Assembly: GCA_028276215.1 (NCBI GenBank)
Contig: JAPYWT010000081.1
Coordinates: forward strand, 1 to 8,703
DNA from: Thermoflexus sp.
GTDB taxonomy: Bacteria > Chloroflexota > Anaerolineae > B4-G1 > DUEL01
DNA: 8,703 nucleotides
Reading direction: 5' to 3'
Shown: positions 5,884 through 8,703 of the stretch, one piece after another
Layout: every line of letters begins with the position of its first letter
Numbering within the stretch: position 1 is the stretch's first letter
The notes under the pieces: generated by a model
The model's input: the letters and a program-made list of their open reading frames with translations, nothing else
The model's database searches: none
What the model was told of the DNA's origin: nothing
Made by a program: the position numbers and the translations under genes

Positions 5884-5960
5884 GACCACGGACGACGGAC
5901 CACAGACGACGGACGACAGACCACAGACTAACGGCTACCGACTGACGGCTAACGGCTGAA
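5884..5960. repeat. Third heptamer array, inside the ABC operon
   Basis: Six units of GACSACR (5884-5925) are followed in the same 7-bp phase by GACTAAC, GGCTACC, GACTGAC, GGCTAAC and GGCTGAA. The two unit types match those in the arrays at 988-1154, in the same order (GACNACA first, then GGCTAAC-type). The array fills the gap between the ATPase and fusion genes and is transcribed if they form one operon. It ends just before the GGGAGG ribosome site. Confidence 0.85.
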
Positions 5961-5974
5961 CTTGGGAGGTGCGA

Positions 5975-8161
5975 ATGCAAGAGCGACTTCGGGTCGGTTT
6001 TGTCACCGACGGGGGCCGGATAGACGACGGCTCCTTCAACCAGTACGCCTACGAGGGGACAATGCGGGCCGCCCAGGAGCACGGCCTGGCGGTGGAACTG
6101 ATAGAGACCCGTTCCCCCGCCGAGTACGAGAGTAACATCCGCCTGGCCATTGAGCGGGGCTGCAACCTGGTGGTCACCGTCGGCTCCACCACCGGCACGA
6201 CGGTGGAACGGATGGCCGCCCGCTACCCGAAGGTCCACTTCGTCCTGGTGGACTACGAGCCCATCCAGGAGAGTCGCAACGTCACCGGGCTGGTCTTCGC
6301 GGAGGACCAGGCGGGGTTCCTGGCCGGCGCGCTGGCCGGCCTGATGACGGAGCAGAATGTGGTGGGCTTCGTCGGTGGGGTGGACGTGCCACCGGTGCTG
6401 AAATTCCAGCGCGGGTTTGAGCACGGGGTGGCCTTCACCAACCGCCGGGCAAAGGTGCTCACCGTCTACACCAATTCCTTCACCGATGAGCAGAAGGGCC
6501 GGGAGGCCGCCGGGGAACTGGTGAACCAGGGGGCGGACGTCCTTTTCGCGGCCGCCGGGGGGTGCGGCAGCGCGGCCATCCGGGCCGCCGCCGCGCGCGG
6601 CGTCTGGGTGATCGGCTCCGACCAGGACCACTGGGAGACGACCTTCCGGAAGGGCGAGGAACCGGGCGCCGACCGGTTGCTGACCAGCGCGGTCAAACGG
6701 GTGGACCGGGCCGTCTATGAGGCCCTCTCCCTGGCGGTGGCGGGAAAACTGCACGGGGGGAGCCTGCGCTTTGACCTGCACAACGACGGCATCGGGCTGG
6801 CACCGTACCACGCGGCGGATGTGTCGGTCCCCTCGGAGGTACGGGGCAAAGTCCTGGAGGTGACGGAGGGGCTGGGCACGGGCCGCATCCGCACGCGGGT
6901 GGGCCCGAAGGGCGAGGACCTGGAGCGGCGGCTGCTGGCGCGCGTCACCGCCTGGAACTGGCAGTCGGTGGCGATGATTTTCCTGGCCATTTTCACCGCG
7001 CTGGTCGTGGGCGCGCTGTTCATCGCCGCCTTTGACCCCGACGTGTGGGCCGCGTTCGGCGAGGGAATCGGCGCCGGACTGGTCGCCGCCGGGGCGTCCA
7101 TCGTCAAGGCCTACGGCGCGTTCTTTGAGGGCGCGTTCGGCAACCCGGCCCGCATCTTCACCGGCCTGCAAATCTGGCTGACGACGGGAGATAGCACGCG
7201 CTTGCTGCGGGCCATCTACCCCATCACCGAGGGGCTGCGCCTGGCAACGCCGTACATCTTCGCCGGGCTGGCCGTGGCGCTGGGGTTCCGCTGCGGCCTC
7301 TTCAACATCGGCGCGGAGGGGCAGTACTTCATCGGCGGACTGGCCTCGGTCTACGTGGGCTACGCGGTGAAGGGACTCCCGTGGTTCATCCACCTGCCGC
7401 TGGCGCTGGCGGCGGGGATGCTGGGCGGGGCCCTCTGGGCGTCCATCGCCGGTTTCCTCAAGGCCCGGACGGGGGCCCACGAGGTCATCAACACCATCAT
7501 GCTGAACTACATCTCCTACCGTCTGGCCGACTACCTGCTCCAGGTGGGCGGCCCGATGGCCCGCCCCGGCGACTCCCGTCCGGTGAGTCCGGAGATTCTG
7601 CCCACGGCCTATCTCCCCCAGTTCTTCCCGAACGACCTCTCCATCCGGCTGAATACGGGCTTGCTGCTGGCGCTGCTGGCCGTCTGGTTCGTCTACTGGT
7701 TGCTCTTTAAGACAACGGTGGGGTTTGAGATTCGCGCCGTGGGGGCCAACCCGCGCGCGGCGCGGACGGCGGGGATCAGCGTGGCCCGCAACATCGTCCT
7801 GGCGATGGCGCTGAGCGGTGGACTGGCCGGGCTGGCCGGGGCGCACGACATCCTGGGCGTGCTGCACTTTATGCCCAACGCCTTCTTCTCCGGCTACGGG
7901 TTTGACTCCATCGCCCTGGCCCTGCTGGGAAAAAGCCACCCGGTGGGGGTCCTGCTGGCGGCCCTGCTCTTCGGCTTCCTGCGGGCGGGTGCGCAGCGGA
8001 TGCAGGGAGTGGCCCACGTGCCCATAGACATCATCTCCATTCTCCAGGCGCTCATCATCATCTTCATCGCCGCGCCGGAGATCATCCGCTTCATCTACCG
8101 GATTCGCGCCCCCAAAGAGACGGCGGAAATGGTCTTCACCCGGGGCTGGGGGCGGGTATAA
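5975..8161 (+). CDS. BMP-family nucleoside-binding domain fused to ABC permease
   Basis: The protein has 728 residues. Residues about 5-308 form a complete BMP/PnrA-type binding domain (Bmp family, PF02608): the N-terminal motif TDGGRIDDGSFNQYAYEG, GFVGG near 132, VIGSDQDHW (about 213-221) and LAPYHAAD near 275-282. After a charged linker (about 309-330) a full BPD_transp_2 permease (PF02653, NupP/YufP type) begins. It has TM1 at about 333-353, LFNIGAEGQYFIGG (442-455), HEVINTIMLNYI and the ATPase-contact loop VGANPRAARTAGIS (589-602). The ATG at 5975 has GGGAGG five bases upstream; GTG 5969 lies in that site. A TGA at 5957-5959 blocks any N-terminal extension. No signal peptide or lipobox is present, unlike secreted BMP proteins. 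The binding domain is therefore predicted to be cytoplasmic unless TM1 is inverted. An internal ATG (6974) behind GGTGG could in principle make permease alone. Substrate is probably purine nucleosides, by family. Confidence 0.9.
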   Translation: MQERLRVGFVTDGGRIDDGSFNQYAYEGTMRAAQEHGLAVELIETRSPAEYESNIRLAIERGCNLVVTVGSTTGTTVERMAARYPKVHFVLVDYEPIQESRNVTGLVFAEDQAGFLAGALAGLMTEQNVVGFVGGVDVPPVLKFQRGFEHGVAFTNRRAKVLTVYTNSFTDEQKGREAAGELVNQGADVLFAAAGGCGSAAIRAAAARGVWVIGSDQDHWETTFRKGEEPGADRLLTSAVKRVDRAVYEALSLAVAGKLHGGSLRFDLHNDGIGLAPYHAADVSVPSEVRGKVLEVTEGLGTGRIRTRVGPKGEDLERRLLARVTAWNWQSVAMIFLAIFTALVVGALFIAAFDPDVWAAFGEGIGAGLVAAGASIVKAYGAFFEGAFGNPARIFTGLQIWLTTGDSTRLLRAIYPITEGLRLATPYIFAGLAVALGFRCGLFNIGAEGQYFIGGLASVYVGYAVKGLPWFIHLPLALAAGMLGGALWASIAGFLKARTGAHEVINTIMLNYISYRLADYLLQVGGPMARPGDSRPVSPEILPTAYLPQFFPNDLSIRLNTGLLLALLAVWFVYWLLFKTTVGFEIRAVGANPRAARTAGISVARNIVLAMALSGGLAGLAGAHDILGVLHFMPNAFFSGYGFDSIALALLGKSHPVGVLLAALLFGFLRAGAQRMQGVAHVPIDIISILQALIIIFIAAPEIIRFIYRIRAPKETAEMVFTRGWGRV

Positions 8162-8172
8162 AGGAGGAGAAG

Positions 8173-8703
8173 ATGACCCAACTGCAAGGATTGACGCCAG
8201 AGATGTACAAAGCGATCGTCGCCGTAGTGGACGATCGGATGAAATCCATCCGGGTGACCCGTCGGGAGTACGATCGCCTGGTGGCGGCCCAGGCCCGCAC
8301 GGAGGCAGCACTGGACCGGCTGGCCGAGGCTCAGGCCCGTACGGAGGCGCGCGTGAATGAACTGGCGGAGGCCCAGGCCCGCACGGAGGCGCGCCTGGAT
8401 GCACTGGCGGAGGCCCAGGCCCGCACGGAGGCGCGCGTGAAGGAACTGGCTGAGGCCCAGGCCCGCACGGAGGCGCGCGTGAAAGAACTGGCCGAGGCCC
8501 AACGGCGGACGGAGGAAGCCCTCAAAGCGCTGGCCGAGGCCCAGGCCCGTACGGAGGCGCGCGTGAAGGAACTGGCTGAGGCCCAGGCCCGCATGGAGGC
8601 AGAATTCCAGAAGTACCGGGAGGCCTCGGAGGCCCGCTTTGCCCGCATAGAGGCGGCGCTGGACCGGCTGGCGGAGGCCCAGGCCCGCACGGAAGCGCGC
8701 GTG
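8173..8703 (+). CDS. Coiled-coil protein of 14-residue repeats (runs off right edge)
   Basis: The first 177 residues are visible and there is no stop in the window. The start ATG follows an excellent AAGGAGGAG site, and the gene begins 11 bases after the transporter stop, so it is probably co-transcribed. Residues 1-36 (MTQLQGLTPEMYKAIVAVVD and on) are non-repetitive and predicted helical. From residue 37 a 14-residue unit, AEAQARTEARVKEL, repeats eight times. Then an 18-residue variant (149-166, REASEAR-FARIEAALDRL) is followed by the start of another repeat. Fourteen residues are two heptads with Leu/Val/Ala at core positions, so a long parallel coiled coil is expected. Similar repeats precede PD-(D/E)XK nuclease-like domains in some proteins of thermophiles (DUF3782-type), but the C-terminus that would show this is outside. 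Function is unknown. Confidence 0.85.
   Translation, partial: MTQLQGLTPEMYKAIVAVVDDRMKSIRVTRREYDRLVAAQARTEAALDRLAEAQARTEARVNELAEAQARTEARLDALAEAQARTEARVKELAEAQARTEARVKELAEAQRRTEEALKALAEAQARTEARVKELAEAQARMEAEFQKYREASEARFARIEAALDRLAEAQARTEARV
8281..8703 (+). repeat. 42-bp tandem repeat encoding the coiled coil
   Basis: Eight direct 42-bp units run from 8281 to 8616, highly alike at the DNA level (core GAGGCCCAGGCCCGCACGGA). A 54-bp variant follows at 8617-8670, and a further unit starts at 8671. Near-identical codon choice between units points to recent duplication and likely copy-number variation between strains. Confidence 0.85.

Noticed and set aside
4201..5889. 562-codon minus-strand frame overlapping the tRNA
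   Set aside because: It is antisense to the ATPase and runs into the tRNA; no domain was recognised.
5969..5974. GTG start two codons upstream of the fusion gene
   Set aside because: The GTG forms part of the GGGAGGTG ribosome site; the ATG at 5975 is correctly spaced from it.
5852..8404. 850-codon open frame on the minus strand
   Set aside because: It is antisense to the BMP-permease fusion and extends into repeat DNA, with the composition of a mirror frame. The plus-strand frame has clear family motifs and a ribosome site.

Overview
The window is GC-rich bacterial DNA. It combines short genes packed head to tail, a lipoprotein-type metal-binding protein, BMP-family nucleoside-type transport genes, heptameric intergenic repeats and a membrane-anchored spermidine-synthase-like protein. 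Together these suggest a member of the Chloroflexota (Anaerolineae or a relative, possibly thermophilic). That placement rests on gene style and remembered repeat style, not on a marker gene, so it is tentative.

Layout. (1) Positions 1-954, minus strand: two HAD-superfamily hydrolases that overlap by four bases (GTGA); the downstream one runs off the left edge. A perfect extended -10 box lies only 10 bases before the first start codon, so the mRNA is probably almost leaderless. (2) 955-1222: a divergent intergenic region filled with two 7-bp-phased tandem repeat arrays, followed by a rightward promoter. (3) 1223-3748, plus strand: a ZnuA/TroA-type metal-binding lipoprotein, then with TGA|ATG abutment a multi-TM protein with a spermidine-synthase-like C-terminal domain. 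No metal permease or ATPase gene accompanies the binding protein here. (4) 3749-4166, no gene: a small GNRA hairpin, a 94-bp near-perfect palindrome, and a 217-bp hairpin-rich element. The two elements share about 20-bp terminal inverted repeats, and a 10-bp direct repeat flanks the pair. (5) 4167-4242: tRNA-Asn(GTT) with its own promoter and a terminator-like hairpin after it. (6) 4363-8703, plus strand: an ABC-transport operon. It encodes a double-NBD ATPase of the NupO/YufO type, then a 728-residue fusion of a BMP-family nucleoside-binding domain with a NupP/YufP-type permease, then a coiled-coil protein made of 14-residue repeats that runs off the right edge.

The most notable item is the BMP-permease fusion. 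In the usual system the binding protein is a separate secreted lipoprotein. Here the binding domain has no signal peptide or lipobox, an in-frame stop just upstream rules out a longer N-terminus, and the domain is joined directly to the permease's cytoplasmic N-terminus. Topology therefore predicts a cytoplasmic ligand-binding domain on a nucleoside-type permease. It could be a trans-inhibition or sensing domain, or part of an exporter or altered importer. The second permease normally found in such operons is not in the window. The same type of 7-bp repeat found upstream of the metal-binding gene also lies inside this operon, just before the fusion gene.
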